Below, piece after piece: positions 39,215 through 57,300 of a DNA stretch of 64,000 nucleotides; position 1 is the stretch's first letter, and the number at the start of each line of letters is the position of its first letter. The stretch lies in assembly GCA_032358165.1 (NCBI GenBank), contig JAALGY010000031.1, forward strand, positions 1,922,001 through 1,986,000, in the 5' to 3' direction. The stretch comes from Diplosphaera chodatii. Taxonomy: Eukaryota; Chlorophyta; Trebouxiophyceae; Prasiolales; Stichococcaceae. The translations under genes were made by a program, and so were the position numbers. The notes under the pieces were generated by a model that saw nothing but the letters and a program-made list of their open reading frames with translations, ran no database searches and was not told the origin of the DNA.

Positions 39215-42200
39215 ATGGCAGGCGAACCCGAGCCCAGCAAGCAGGGCGATTTCAAAGGCGGGGAGGTGCTCTTTTGTGGCGCCACAGACTGGGCCATGAT
39301 CGGGCGGCAGGCCAACAAGCCGAAGAAGGGCGACCCACCGGTATGATGCAGACACAAAACGACCTGAAAAGTCTCATTCTGGTAATATCGAGCCAAGCTG
39401 GCGATGCCTTTAGATAGCAGCATCATCGAACGCCACACTGAGGGCGCTACGCTCCCTGCAGCCGGACCCAAACAGGGCCAACAAGTACCCCAATCTGGTG
39501 TCTCCGACACGGCTCAAAGCTCTTGAGGTGTGCCTCAAACTACTTCAAACCAGCACGTCTGGCCCCTGCCCCCCCAGAGCCCAGAAGTGCTTCGCATCTG
39601 TTGCATCCTATTGGCAGACAGCGCCGATGGTGGCTGCAACAGTGTTGGGCTTTGATATCCAGGGACTCAAGGTGATGTGGGTAGCAGCCGGCCCTGCGGC
39701 CTTTCACAGCGTGATTGGCACTGAGGACGGCAAGTGCTACACATGGGGCCGCAATGAGGTGCCAGATCGGCCTCGTAGACCACCTGCATGACTGCATTGA
39801 AAGTGAGAACAACAGCGCAGGCACGACCTCGTGACTTGCCGCAGATGCATGTGATGCAGCCTCAGCCAGTCACCAGCCGTCCTGTGCCTACACACCACAA
39901 ACAGTGGCACCTGCTCTGCACTTGCATGCTCAAGCAGACTGCCGCTGCAGCACTGACCAATGGCGCAGTCATCAACATGCTCTGCCACACTTGCAGAAAG
40001 GGCAGCTGGGGCATGGCGACCTTGCGCAGCGCAACATGCCAACAGCGGTGAAGGCGCTGGAGGGCAAGTTTGTGGTTGGGGGCTCCTGCGGCCGCAACCA
40101 CACCGCCGTGGTGCTGCGCAGTGGCGAAACATACACCTGGGGCAGCAACCTAGTGGTGGGGTGCCGTCACTTGCTACCATTGCGCACGGCGTCTTGTGGA
40201 GCCTGCATCAGGAAGTGGTTATATGACCACCTCACCAACACCAAGACACGCCCTCATTGCAGGGTCAGTGCGGCACAGGGTCCATAAAGAGCAAGAAGGA
40301 CTCTGAAGGTGTCAGATCCCCCACTTGATGCAGTTTGCTCGCGCAGCCCACAAGCATAAAAGTGCCATACACAAGAGCAAGCATGGTCGCCCAACTATCT
40401 CGGTCAACTTCGTACTCTTCACCTCGTCTTTGCCGCTGCAGAGCTCATAACAAAGCCCATGCAGCTGGATCTGGCTGGATGCACCAATGTGGCGTGTGGC
40501 AGCGATTTCACTATGTGGTGAGCAACCGGGTCACAGTGGGTGGGGTCAGGCTTGACGGTATCACTAACCAGCTGCCCTGCACCTTACCTGCTATGCAACC
40601 TCAGGATCTGCCTAGCAATCGGCTCTCACAGCAGATTCCACACTGCTCTGCAGGCTGGTAAAGCAGAGGGTTTACACTTGCGGGAACCCGCAGTATGGCC
40701 AGCTGGGCCATGGCACGGACCATGAGACAAACACCTCACACTGTGCGTTCCACAGTGCTCTTTGATCTGATGCACGACTCTGCTGCACAGCCGCTCTCGT
40801 GGTTGCAGCCGCATGTCATGTGCGCATCGACAGAGGCTGCCACATTTGTGGCTTGAACGAGGAAAATTGTCCATGCTGCAGCGTCAATCAAGATCGTGTT
40901 CGAGCCACAGCCAAAGCCCAAGGCGATCGCCACCCTGGCGGGCGCCAACATCGTGGCCATTACTGCGGGGCACAACCATGCCCTTGCTGTCGATGACACC
41001 GGCTTTGCATATGCATGGGGCAATGGCGGTGCGTGCTTTCAGAGCGTATCCTCGTCTCTTAGCATCACCTTAGCTGCTGCATGTATGGTCGACATCCCCA
41101 GGGGCGATGTCCAAGCTGGCGCACCCAGAGTTGACAAGACAGAGGATCTGCATGCTTTCGATGATGCTGTCTGCAGGGTATGGCCGCGTCGGCCAGAATA
41201 TACAGCAGGACGAGCATGCGCCAAAGCGGCTGGATGCACTGTCGCAGCGTGTCAAGGCCGCTGCAGACCCAAAGGTGCTCCCATGACACCATCTCTGCGA
41301 GCTCTGGTATCCGATGGCTGACATGCCATGGGCTGCTGTGGGCCAGCAGCCTGGTGCCTGTTGTCATGAACATGCAATGCCCAGCATGGTCTTGTCTCGC
41401 CGCAGATGGCATGTGGATCCACCTCCTCTTTGTGCACGACCAGCATTGGCGGGCAGCTTTATGCATGGGGCAAGCTCAAAGTCAGCGGGGACAATATCAT
41501 GTGAGTTCTTGACGTGCCACCTCACCCACTGCACACGGCTCAACTGACTGGCGCCAGCCTCTAAACGAAACCCTACATTGGAAGTCCATAGAGTCCTGAG
41601 GTGTGCGCCCCAGGTATCCGCGCATTTTTGAGGGTCTGATGGGCTGGACGATCCAGTCCATTGCGTGCGGCGCGCAGCACTTCGCCGTGTCGGCCAGCTA
41701 CCAGGACGAGCACTCCACCATCACCTGGTGCGCCCGTAAGATTGTGAATGGCGAGGCGCTGGCTGCCTGGGAGGTGTGATGGCGCTCATGGAGACCAGGC
41801 TCAAGCACTGGCGCTCTTCAGCCAACACCACAGCAAGCCTTGCCATGCTGACACAGAAGTGCCTGCAGGGGGCATGCGACGAGTGGGGAACTGGGCTACG
41901 GGCCGGGCGGCAAGAAGTCGTCAGCGCAGCCCGACAAGGTGCCCTCGCTGGAGGGCGCCAGCACCCACATGGTGCGGTCCCCTATCTGGCTGGTCTCTGC
42001 CCCTGGCTGGTGTTGCCGCGAGTCATTCAGTCAAGGCACCAATGCGAAGTGCGTCTGTATATCACCAAGTGGCGTGCTGAGGGGATCCAAGCATCGAGTA
42101 GCGCCGCTGCTGCTGGGCAGGTTGCTGCGGGGCAGGCGCACACGCTGTTCCTTGTCAACCCGGCCAGCCTGGACCTGAGCAAGCTGGACAGCTGGGAGTG

Positions 42201-42485
42201 CGAGACTGCAGTGGAGGAGGCAGCCGCGCCCAGCGCCGATGCAGCGAAAGGTGGGCCTCGGCACCCTGCCGGAGGAAATGGCCTGGCATCTGGCCTCAGT
42301 GGCATACATTGTCGGCCTGAGTGCGGCGGCACACATCGTCAGTCCTGTGCCAAGACCCAGATGGCGCCTGGGTTGTCATAGTAAGTGCTGTGCAGCGGCT
42401 GATACACTGAGCTCGTCATGTTGTAGGCAGCAAGCGCAAGGGTGCAGCAGCAGGCGGCGGTGCCAAAAAGGGCAGGAAGAAGTAG
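39215..42485 (+). CDS. RCC2: RCC2/TD-60-like RCC1-repeat protein
   Basis: Seven-bladed RCC1 propeller; RCC2 binds chromatin and small GTPases in mitosis. Fourteen exons: 39215-39340, 39462-39527, 39663-39758, 39997-40152, 40263-40308, 40442-40517, 40654-40742, 40882-41028, 41177-41274, 41406-41500, 41614-41727, 41869-41971, 42121-42250, 42427-42485; 466 aa. The start MAGEPEPSK lies in a good context. Blade motifs in order: GGEVLFCGATDWAMIGR (RCC2-specific opening), YTWGRNEKGQLGHGD, CGRNHTAVVLRSGETYTWGS, YTCGNPQYGQLGHGTDHE, AGHNHALAVDDTGFAYAWGN, GGYGRVGQ, LYAWGKLKVSGDNIMYPRIF, WTIQSIACGAQHFAVSA, SGELGYGPGGKKSS, VAAGQAHTLFLV. The loop GLMGWTIQS is also seen in animal RCC2. A Lys/Arg/Gly-rich tail (KRKGAAAGGGAKKGRKK) is a likely nuclear signal. 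All phases agree. Confidence 0.93.
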
Positions 42486-43017
42486 TGCACTTAGACCATC
42501 GACTGGCATCGCAAAGCCACTTCAGCAGCAGGCAGATTGACATCCCATTCGGCAGCACTGCAGTTGGTGCCGAGAGCGAGTATCTGACACATCGAGTTGC
42601 GTGACTCGGATATGTGTCATGCGCTAGTGATCTGGAAAGTTTGCGGAAAGCTTTCAACTGTGTTCACATTATTGTCACGCCTGACGTAGAGGCCAACACA
42701 CTGCCTGCTGCCAGCCTCATGAGTCAGCAGTTCCACTGTCGAGTACCATGTGATGGCCTCTTTGAGCACCAGCACATGACAGCTTCTGTCGATGCCTTCC
42801 AGAGGCATCCCCAAGAACCCAAGTCGTGCTGCCAGTCAGCCCCAACTGCCTGTGCACGTAGTTACGCAGCAGCTGCTTGCTCGTGTCCAGAAGGCCAAAC
42901 ACCGCCTGTCCCAGTGCGTATGCTTCCCTCCCTTGCAGGCGAGCTGTCTAAGTTTGCAGTGCTGCACCCACTGCAGTTGCATGCACAAAGCTGCGAGTGA
43001 CTGACGCTGCCACACCC
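42486..43017. other. Convergent 3' intergenic region
   Basis: 532 bases between the stop codons of RCC2 (+) and the MAP kinase (-). It holds both 3' UTRs. No gene or structured RNA recognised. Confidence 0.5.
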
Positions 43018-46206
<3,189 letters not shown>

Positions 46207-46427
46207 GCTCTTGCAGATGATTTCGGGAGGACGATGGTGAACTGCCAAAAACTGCAACCGGGCAGCAGGTGTCCGCGGACCGGGGGACCGCCATGGATCC
46301 ATCAAATGGCTTCACAGCTCCACTAGATGTGTCCGACCACCGCATCTAGCTGGCGGGACGTTCCTGTTCGGGCCCCGTGCAGCCTTGTGCAATACAATAT
46401 CCACCACGAACGCTCTGGACGGCCCAC

Positions 46428-46625
46428 CTGCGAGGGCTGCGCGGCCGACTGACTCGCGGCAGTGGCCGACCGCCGTGCTGGTTGACCGCTGCTTTTCGCC
46501 TGAGCAGTCCCAGTCCCTGACGGTTCCCTGCTTGCTACTCGCTCGGTCTCCTGTGAGTTTCGCGGCGGTTGCTCGCCGTCCGGCTGGCCATGCAAGTAGC
46601 TCCTAGCCTTCTGCCATAGAGTCAT
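46428..46625 (-). other. Possible upstream exon of the MAP kinase gene
   Basis: An ATG at 46625 opens 66 codons (MTLWQKARSYLHGQPDGEQP...) ending at a good donor (CGCAG|GTGGGC). It could splice in phase to an acceptor after 46210 (AAG|AGCATG) and add 67 residues before the 46206 ATG. It could equally be a 5' UTR exon. There is no homology support. Confidence 0.35.
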
Positions 46626-47356
46626 CTCAGATCAGATCGGCACGCAGCCGACATTTGCGCTTGCAACCTATTCTAGAACATGAACGATTGTGCGTCGGAC
46701 CGCTGCCACCCGTGCAACTCAACAAGCACCCCGGAACGCCTTCACTGGCTGACAGCAGATGCTTGGGATGGTCAACGTACGTTCGCTGTGCCACAAACCT
46801 GTAGTGTGACTTATGCAAGCGTATGCTCACAGTTCTGCGGATGCTGGGACTTTCAGCATGGTTGCTGCCTCGGGAACCGGGCACCAGCGTCTCGGCGCAG
46901 CGCACAGGAGACAGGACACAGCCTGCAATAACAACGCACACAGCACGAGCAACTCAAGCACCCTGACCCGGTTAGTGCCAGATACAGCTTTACTCAGCAA
47001 GTCGCACCTCGTTTGCCGCTTGCAGGCGCTTTTCAGTGGCGACATCCGGGCAGCTTTCACTGCGCATGCCTGAGTCGGGACGGCTGACAACCAACCACGG
47101 TGTCCTGCATACCTGTCGACACGTAAGGCACACTTGGACGCACACGCTTGGTGCACCAGCAGACTCAAGTCGAGCCCCAGGAAGGAGCGCTGCCGCTGGC
47201 ACCGTGCTCTGATGTGAGCTGGAGCAGCGGCCTCAGCTGTGCTCAACGCGGTCAGCCGCTGCGAAGCTAGCCTCTGCAGGACAGCCTTAACGAAGCACGC
47301 CTGTCCACTGCCGACCCATCAGCCGATTCGCAACACCTAGACGGTGACACGCAGCC
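46626..47356. promoter_or_regulatory. Divergent intergenic region
   Basis: 731 bases between the MAP kinase 5' end (-) and NSA2 (+). It must hold both promoters. Small frames here have no coding character. No RNA gene seen. Confidence 0.45.
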
Positions 47357-48835
47357 ATGCCGCAGGGAGACTACATCGACCTGCATCGCAAGGTCAGTGG
47401 TTGAGCCGGGCATGCGCTGTTAGTCTCCTGCCCTGTGGTGTGTCTCGTGATGGTGTGCACCATCACGAGGCTTACATGTGTGTGGTCTTGCCATCACTCC
47501 AGCGGCACGGCCGGCGGCTAGACTATGAGGAGAAGAAGCGCAAGCGGGAGGCGCGCGCCGTGCACAAGCGGTCCAAGGAAGCGCAGAACACTATCGGCAT
47601 CAGGGCCAAGTTGCTTCACAAGAAGCGGCATGCAGAGAAGGCGACCATGAAGAAGACCATCGCGATGCACAATGAGCGCGACAACAAGCACAAGGCGGTG
47701 GACGAGCAGCCCGGCTCCGCCGTGCCTGCCTACCTGCTGGACCGCGAGCAGGTCAGCTGAGTGGCGTAAACTGGCTGAGCTGGGTGCAGGATCGCCTTCT
47801 GTGGAGCCTTCAGGGCGCCGGAGAAGTTGCATGCCCATTCACAATCCGGATGCTGGCTGCACACAGTGATGTTGTGCTTCCACGTGCAGGTGGACCGTGC
47901 TAAGGTGCTGAGCAACACGATCAAACAAAAGCGGAAAGAGAAGGCGGGCAAGTGGGAGGTGCCGCTGCCGAAGGTGAGAACTGCAATTGCTGGCGCGTCC
48001 ATCAAGGTTATGCTGCGGCATACTGCGGGTACAGCAGGGTGTCAACTCACGATGAGCCTGCTGCTTCCACGCAGGTGCGGCCGATTGCAGAGGACGAGAT
48101 GTTCAAGGTCATGCGGTCGGGCAAGCGGCAAAAGAAGCAGTGGAAGCGCATGCTGACGAAGGTCACCTTTGTGGGTGGCGGGTTCACCCGCAAGCCACCC
48201 AAGTATGAGCGCTTCATCCGGCCCACAGGTGTGCATGGTCGGGTAGGCAGCCATGTCATACCCCTTGACCCAAGTCACTACTAGCCGGAGGCAGTGCACA
48301 GTGCCATTCAGAAATGTTCGCAACATGTGCCTGTGCGCTGCAGGCTTGCGAATGAACAAAGCGCATGTGACGCACCCGGAGCTCAAGTGCACATTCTGCC
48401 TTGGCATCATTGGCGTCAAGAAGAACCCGAATGGGCAGACATACACCAGCCTGGGCGTCATGACAAAAGGCACCATCATTGAGGTGTGGTGCCCTCTGCA
48501 GTACAACTCAAGGTGTCATACCTACATGGCGTGTAAAGCTGTCGTTCAGTGTCAGGCCATCAGGCGCGGCACTGACATTGTATATGTATGGTTTCTGTAG
48601 GTGAATGTCAGCGAGCTGGGACTTGTCACGCCTGGCGGCAAGGTTGTGTGGGGAAAATATGCTCAGGTGCAAACCCTGAAATATGCTCGGTTCCTTGAGG
48701 TCTTCTCCATTATGCGTATTGCACTGTCGCCATGGGTGTCGCATGCTTTTATCGGCAACAGGTGCACTCGTCCGGCTGCAGGTCACCAACAACCCCGAGA
48801 ATGACGGCTGCGTGAACGCTGTTCTCCTGGTGTGA
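47357..48835 (+). CDS. NSA2: NSA2 ribosome biogenesis protein
   Basis: Nucleolar factor for 27S pre-rRNA processing and 60S assembly. Seven exons: 47357-47392, 47503-47751, 47890-47973, 48075-48228, 48344-48483, 48601-48666, 48782-48835; 260 aa, as I recall the normal length of the family. The sequence is near-consensus: [127 protein letters not shown], and the end [15 protein letters not shown]. The first intron follows codon 12 and is needed to reach RHGRRLDY. No unusual features. Confidence 0.97.
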
Positions 48836-49497
48836 GGAGGGAAGCGTGGCCCGTATCAGCGGGCAAGCTAGCGCAGGCAGCAAGAGAGGAAGCTTCGACA
48901 GGACACGCCACAGCATAATGAGTCGTGGGCGCGGCCGTGCTGGGGAAGGGCATGCAGCAGCACAGGGCATACCTGGTGCAGGGGTGCTGTACGCCATGCA
49001 CGTGTTTCAACTCCAGTCCTTATGCTGAGTACAGCAACTGACATGCAGTATGCAGCGTTGCTGCTGGCCTGACAGCCATGTTACCGCCTTGGCCTGCCGC
49101 CTTAGGCCTCACAGTCAGATTAGCACCTCAACTAGGTGCTACTGCAAGCCAATTAGCTCGTGCTGAGGCCAGTTCGCCAGTAGGCCACATTCCCTCAGCG
49201 CGAAGCGCTCCTGTAGCACATCCCTATGTGTTGATTGAAGCGTCTGATTCAAAACACATTCTTCTGATCTGCCACTGGCTTGTATCTGTCCGCGCCATAA
49301 CCTCGCTGTGATTCGCAATCTGCCCACATAACACCGTCCCGTGCTGCTTTCGTGTGCCACAACCTCGCCAGCTCACTGGAATCTACTTGGTGACATACTC
49401 GACTTGGATCCTTGCAAGGCCCTCACAGCAGGTCTTGGCCGCAACCTTACAAAAAGCTGTGCAGCAAGGTCGAGATCACCCAGTGCAACTTGCAGCA
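48836..49497. other. Intergenic region between NSA2 and RAB6
   Basis: 662 bases between two + genes. It should hold the NSA2 3' end and the RAB6 promoter and 5' UTR. Nothing else recognised. Confidence 0.5.
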
Positions 49498-50842
<1,345 letters not shown>

Positions 50843-51362
50843 TATGGCGCGCAAGTCCAATTTGTATAGCAGAGCAGCGGGCTGTCTATGAGCATCCCTG
50901 AGCTTTCAAACCAGCGTGCAGAGAAGGTCTCAGTTTAGCTGTGCTTTGAGGCGGCGCACTGCTGTCGGCTGCTGCGCAGTTATGCTGCCCGAACAACTTT
51001 TGCTGTGTGACCTGATGAGTCGTGAGGAGTTAACAGAGCATCCTGTTGTCGGTCCCATGGAGCTGTTCCATGCTGTTCATGGGGCACTCCTGTCAAAATT
51101 AGAACAGTTGCATTTTGCACACCCTTGAGCGGGGGGTCACCATTTCTGCAGTTTCACGTTGCTTGCTGCTATGCTGCACGCATGTCTCATACAACTGTGT
51201 TGATCTGCTTCGGCAAGTCACATCATGTGTCACCGCAGTAAGACTGTCAGCTGCAACTGACCAGGAGAGGTCAAGCAGAGAAGGCCTGATTGGGCATCGG
51301 ATCCACATACTCACCGTGCAGAAACACGGAGTCGCTCACAGAATTTGCGGAGGTTCTCAATC
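50843..51362. other. Intergenic region between RAB6 and SPT5
   Basis: 520 bases between two + genes; RAB6 3' UTR and SPT5 promoter expected. No feature recognised. Confidence 0.5.
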
Positions 51363-54300
51363 ATGGCAGCAGCGCTTGCAGAGCTTGAGGACGACATCGC
51401 TTCTGAGATCGACGAGGATTTCGATGAGGTGACATGCACGTTGCCGCTGCATCCCAGCAGCAGACATGTCCTGCCTTTGTACTGAGGCAGCGTGTCGACA
51501 ATGATGAGCTCTGGCATACCCTTGTTGTGCTACTGCCTGTCGTGTTGCACTTCGTGATCAAAGTCTGCCAGCGCTTCCACGCTCTTAGGACGGGGCGCCA
51601 TGCGTCAATAGTGCAGTGTTCCCGCTGCTTCAGCACTGCTTTTTTGCAAGGATGACGTGTTGCAGTCATCTTACGTCATGGCGAAACATCTGGCGACGCT
51701 CTCTGTTCTGCGAGGCCTATGTAACTCGACGCTGCACGTGCAAAGGTGAAACCCGCTGTGCAGGCGGATGATGGAGGCGAGAACGACTCAGAGGAGGATG
51801 AGGCGCCCCGCAAAGGCGCCACAAAGGCAGCCAAGCGGGGTGGCGCCAAGAGGCGGCCTGCAAAGGCTGCAAAGCGGAGCCGTAACATCTTCATCGATGA
51901 TGCTGCAGAGGAGGATGACGATGTGAGTGGTTCGCTTGCGGAGAAGCAGACTGAGCTACCCACATGGCCTGAACGGAAGCAGTGCCCGTCACGTGTCGGT
52001 TGTGCAAGAGAGGACAGTATGATGATCTATGACCTGCACTGGCAGGAGGAGGACGCTGGCGCAAAGCGGCGGGCAAAGCAAAAGAGGTCACGGTACATTG
52101 ATGATATGGCCGCTGAGGACCGCGATGCTGAGGAGGAAGACGAGGAGGAACATGAGGTGCCCTCCTGTGACGATGCTGCCCACCGCAGCTGAGTCAACTG
52201 TTGTATGTCGCGGGGGTTGCGAGCGCAGTTGCGACAGCAGTGTCAATGTGTGTGCCTAAACTGTGTCTGTGTGGCATCACGCAGGAGGGCTTTGACGACC
52301 TGATTGCAGACGATGCCGACGCTGATGCTGTGCGCGAGGGGCACAGCAATTACCAGCAAGTCAGCGAGCTGCGACGGTATGAAGCAGGCATCCCACGCTC
52401 TGCAGCCATGGCCACTGTCAACATCGCTGCTATGCACAGGAATCATGTTGCTCCCCAGCTGGTACAACAGCACCACCAGTTTCAACTGATGCAGGCGGGA
52501 TAATGACATGACCGAGGAGGAGCTGGAGGAATTTGTGCGCAAGAAGTACGAATCTCGTTCCTATGCCCAGGTATGCAGCAGTCGCAGGGTCATCAGCTGC
52601 AGTCTGACGCCGTCAATGCGGATGTTGACATTTCGGTTCCTTTCATTGCAGCCATGCTTGGAAGATTGTTTGCATGTGAGACTGCAATGTCAGCACTGTC
52701 AACCTTTCCATTTCTGCCAATCACAGGCAGACGAGGAAGAGGACATCGGGCTGGTGGGGCAGCAGGGGCTGCTGCCCACCAAGTCGGATGCGCGGCTGTG
52801 GGCGGTGCAGTGCAAGCCCGGCGCCGAGCGCGAGGCAGTGGTGTGCCTGCTGCAAAAGGCTGTCGAGTCTGCGGCCCGCAACGAGCGCCTTGGCATGGGC
52901 GCCCTTGGCATCAAATCTGCTTTCGCCCACGACCACATCAAGGTGCATGTCGGCCCTTGCTGCGCAGTGGAACTGCCATGAATTGCACTCTTGACATGCT
53001 GTACATTGCATGCTGTACTGAATGCATTACCATATGTCTCCCCTTGCAGCGCACATGTGTGGACGTTTCTGAGCTGACCACAATGCCACATGTGTGTGTG
53101 TGCAAGGCCAGGACGGAATGATGCCTTGCAGTCAAGCCTTATGTGTCCTGTCTTGCTCCAGGGCTTCATATGGGTGGAGGCGCATAAGATGGATTATGTG
53201 CGTGATGCGCTGCGGGGGCTCCGCCTCATCTTCCACAGCAAGCCGGTGCACCAGGTGCCGCTTGCCCAGATGGTGGAGACCATCTCCGTGCCCAAGCCCT
53301 CACAGGCGCTGCTCGGTGCGCCCTCGCTGTGGAGCACCGCCCTCCTCTCGTTTGACCGACTGATCTCAATGCACCCTGGCGGTTCTGATCCTGTGCACTG
53401 CTTCACACGCAATAAGCTGACAGCTGGGTTCTGACCATCGGAAAGGTGATGCTTTGGGAACCTGCTGGCTGCAGAGCGGGACAGCTGGGCGCGCATGAAG
53501 GCTGGACTGTACAAGGACGACCTTGTCCGCGTCATAGACGTGGACTACTCCACCAAGCGCGCCACCATCGAGGTGAGTGCGCCTGTAGTCACCTGCCATA
53601 TGTTTTCTCAAAGCCGCACAAGAATGCTGTCTTGCATAGGTGCTGAGGTATCTCTGGTGATTGCCGCAGGTGGTGCCACGGCTGGACTATGCAAACCTGA
53701 ATGCACCCAAGCAGGCATTTGGGCGCACCAAGTCGGGCATCCGCCCGCCACCAAGGTCCGTGACACCCTTTATGATCACCCATCCCTGGACTTGCCTGTG
53801 AGGGCTCTTGAATATGCCTGCAACGTCTGTGTCCCCACAGTCGAGCTAGCATGGATGCTGGGCTGTTGCAGAGCCCTCAGCAGTTACCAATCGTTGCCAG
53901 CACAAGTGTGGATGGTTTCCAGGGCTTTCAACCCGGGCGAGGCCAAGGAGGGTGGCGCCACAGTGGAGCGCGAGAGCCGGCGGCTTACGGACGGCAGCGT
54001 GTTCTACGTTGTGGACGGCAAGCTGCGCTTCAACCAGGGCTACCTGCAGCGGCAGTGCGCCATCAGCAGCCTGCGCATCTGCGAGACGCTGCCGCCGCTG
54101 GATGAGCTGCAGCGCTTCAAGCAGGCGTGCACCCTCTGTCAGATTTCAGATACCCTTCCCTGCTTTGCAAACAGTTGAGCATTGACTTGCTCTGCTTTCT
54201 GAGTGTAATGCATGACAAAAGCAATCACTCCTGCTTAATCCATGTAGTGCGTCATACTGCCACTGATTTGCTTTGTTGTTGGACAGGCAGCGCAGAGTGC

Positions 54301-57300
54301 GGGTGACACGGACGCCACACCAGGTGACTTGTCCGCGCTCATGGACACGCTCAAAGGGCAGGAGGCACCGCCTCCCAAGTTTGTTAAGGTGAGCTGGGGC
54401 TCGATGGTGATGGCTGACCTAAGGGTTGTGCCCTCAGATGTGGGTCTGCTGTGCTCTGCACATCCGCCAGAGCTCGTCTGACCCTGCCTTCGGTATCAGA
54501 TTTGGCCTCCTCAATGCACCAAGGCGAAGGTCGTGGCGGCCCGCTTGGTGGCGCGCAAGCCGTCGCGGCATGCAAGGCGGCCTGCATGCCTGACGCCCCG
54601 TGCCCCACGCGCTGCAGGGCGACCGGGTGAAGGTGGTGGCGGGGGAGCTGACGGGCATGGAGGGCCGCGTGGTGCGCATCGACGAGGAGGGCATGGTGCA
54701 CGTGCGGGCGCGGGACCTGGAGGGCGTCAACGAGGCCATCGAGATCGAGCCCCGCGACCTCGTCAAGCACTTCAACGTGCGCGCCCGTGTGCAGCAGGCC
54801 TCGCTTGCAGTGTCCACAACTCGAGCGACATGCAGTTCCAGATCCAAGGGCCCTGCCTGGTCCCACGTGCTGAAGTGGTGCGCAGCGGATGACCTCGCCA
54901 GGCTCCTCTGACACTTGCACGCACCCTTGCCGCCATCCAACCGTTGGCCCACAGCCTTGCATTGCCTGCCACTGTCAAGGCATAGCTGGGGCGCAATCCG
55001 CACCGTAGTAGGCCCACATTCTGGGGAAGTTCAAGTTCTCTGCAGAGTTGCACCTGCTGCCAGTTTTACAGAATGTCAAAACCGGGCGTCCTGACGGTGT
55101 GCCCATCGAATGCTGCGACAGGAGGGCGACCACGTGAAGGTGGTGGCGGGGCAGATGAGCGGCGAGACGGGCATGATACTGCAATTGGCAGACAACATCG
55201 CGACGCTGTTTCTGGACTCCAGCCGCAAGGAGGTCAAGCTCTTCACGCGCGACCTCACCGAGTCAGCCGACATTGTTGCCGGCATTGACAGGTGTGCATG
55301 TGCTGCGATGTGGCACCAGCAGGCGTATGTAGCGATTGCTCAGGACTGATGTGGTCATGTGCTTCTTGTACGAGTGCTGTCACACTCTTGTCCTGAATCA
55401 GATGCCAGCACTGATGCACGATTCAAGCCGTGCAAGATGGCAGTTTGCTGTCTGCCACCGTCGCAGGCTGGGGCCATATGAGCAGCACGACCTGGTGGCC
55501 CTGGCAGAGGGCGGCGTGGTGGGCGTGGTTGTGGAGTGCGGCCCAGACTCCTGTCGTGTGCTGACGAACCGCGGCACGCCGGACCGGCCCGAGATCCGCA
55601 CTGCGCGCCTGCCCGACATCAAGCGCAAGCTCATGATGCGCAACGCGGTGTCGAATGACCAGGGCCTGAACCCGGTGCGGCACTGCCCTGCTGCACCAGC
55701 TCTCTTATGCATTCAGTCTGTAAACATCACAAGGGTCCACAACTTCCCACAGTGTGAACGTGCACGACCTTTGCTGCCTGCTTGTTAGCTGCACACCGTC
55801 ACAGTGACTACAGGGCGACCAAGCAACATCCCTGCTGCAGGTGGCAGTCGGTGACATGGTGGATGTCAAGCGGGGCGCAATGTCCGACAAGTCTGGCACC
55901 GTCAAATACATCTTCCAGGGCTCGCTGTTCCTGCACTCTCGGTGAGCAGCACTGCAGCCTGCCACTATACGGGTGCCAGAGACTCGTCCTGTCAAATGCT
56001 GCGGCACCAGGGAACTGCAGGCACCAGCCACTTGATACAGCGTGTTTATGTAAAAGTTTTGAATGCTTGAGCCAAGTCGATGCTATTGCAACCGTCTGCA
56101 GGCAAGTGAAGACACATGGTGGCTTTTTCTGCGTGAATGCGCGAGACACGCAAGTTCGTGGCGCCAAGGCCAACAACTATTCCAACCCTGGTCAGGTGTG
56201 ATGATTGCAATGCTACTACTTTGCGGGAGTTGTCATAGCAATTTCCATAGCCTGAGGATGAGCACCGGAGTAGTCCGCAGCAGCTTGAATGGGTGTGCTG
56301 CTGCAGACGCCCAGCCGTGTGGCGGACATCCTGGCGGGCCTGCGGTCACCGGGGCCAGGCCGCACGCCCGGCGTCTTCCGCAGCCCGCAGCTGGGCGCCA
56401 GCACCCAGTCGCAGGTGTGGCATGTCGCAGCTCTGGTCGACTGTGTACCCTGAGCCCGGCGGCACGAAGGGCTGCACTGCGTCGCACTGCCTACACCTAC
56501 GCTGCGAGTATGTCGCAAGCATCTTGCTCAAGCAAGCCTCGGTCTCTGTAATGCCATCGTGACTGGTCGATCGTCGTCCGTTCCTCGTGCAAACTTGTGT
56601 ACCTGTTGCCTATTGTATTCACATGACACTGTTCTTGTATGTGCAGAGTCTCACTGGTACATCGGGAGGCGGCGGGTTCAGTGGGCGGTCTGCAGGGGCG
56701 CGGCGTGATGAGAGCCTTGTTGGACGCTCTCTCAACATCATGCGTGGCCCGCACAGGTGGCACCGCAGTGCAGCTGTTCAACTACGCACCAAGCGACCGC
56801 CACTGAAGAACGCCATGTCTCGGGTCCACATGCTGACACTCGACATGCTTTGCCAACGTCAGGGGGTACCGGGGGCGGGTGGCGTCAGCAACAGAGACGC
56901 ACTGCCGCATCGAGCTGGAGGCGCAGTACAAGACGGTCACCGTCAAGCGCAGCGACCTCAAGCTGGAGGGCCAGAACGCAGTGCCCGGCAGCCGCACACC
57001 TTCGTCTCCCTGGGACGCCCCCACCACGCCCGCGCACCCGGGTAGGCAGATCCGTGGGCTTCTTGCTGTCTGCTTGTTGATTGGCAGCAGAAGATGTGGC
57101 GTGACTCCCTGGTACGAGTGCCGACCTGTGGCAACCTGAGGTGGTATTGTGTGCTCCAATGTGGCATGTGGATGAGTCAGCCCAATATATTGCTGAGGAC
57201 TACAGGGATTTGGCCGCTTTTTGCTGCACTTCGTGTTGTCAGACTACACAACTTCTGAACGCCAGGTGGCCGGACGCCGATGCACTCGGGCGCGCAGACG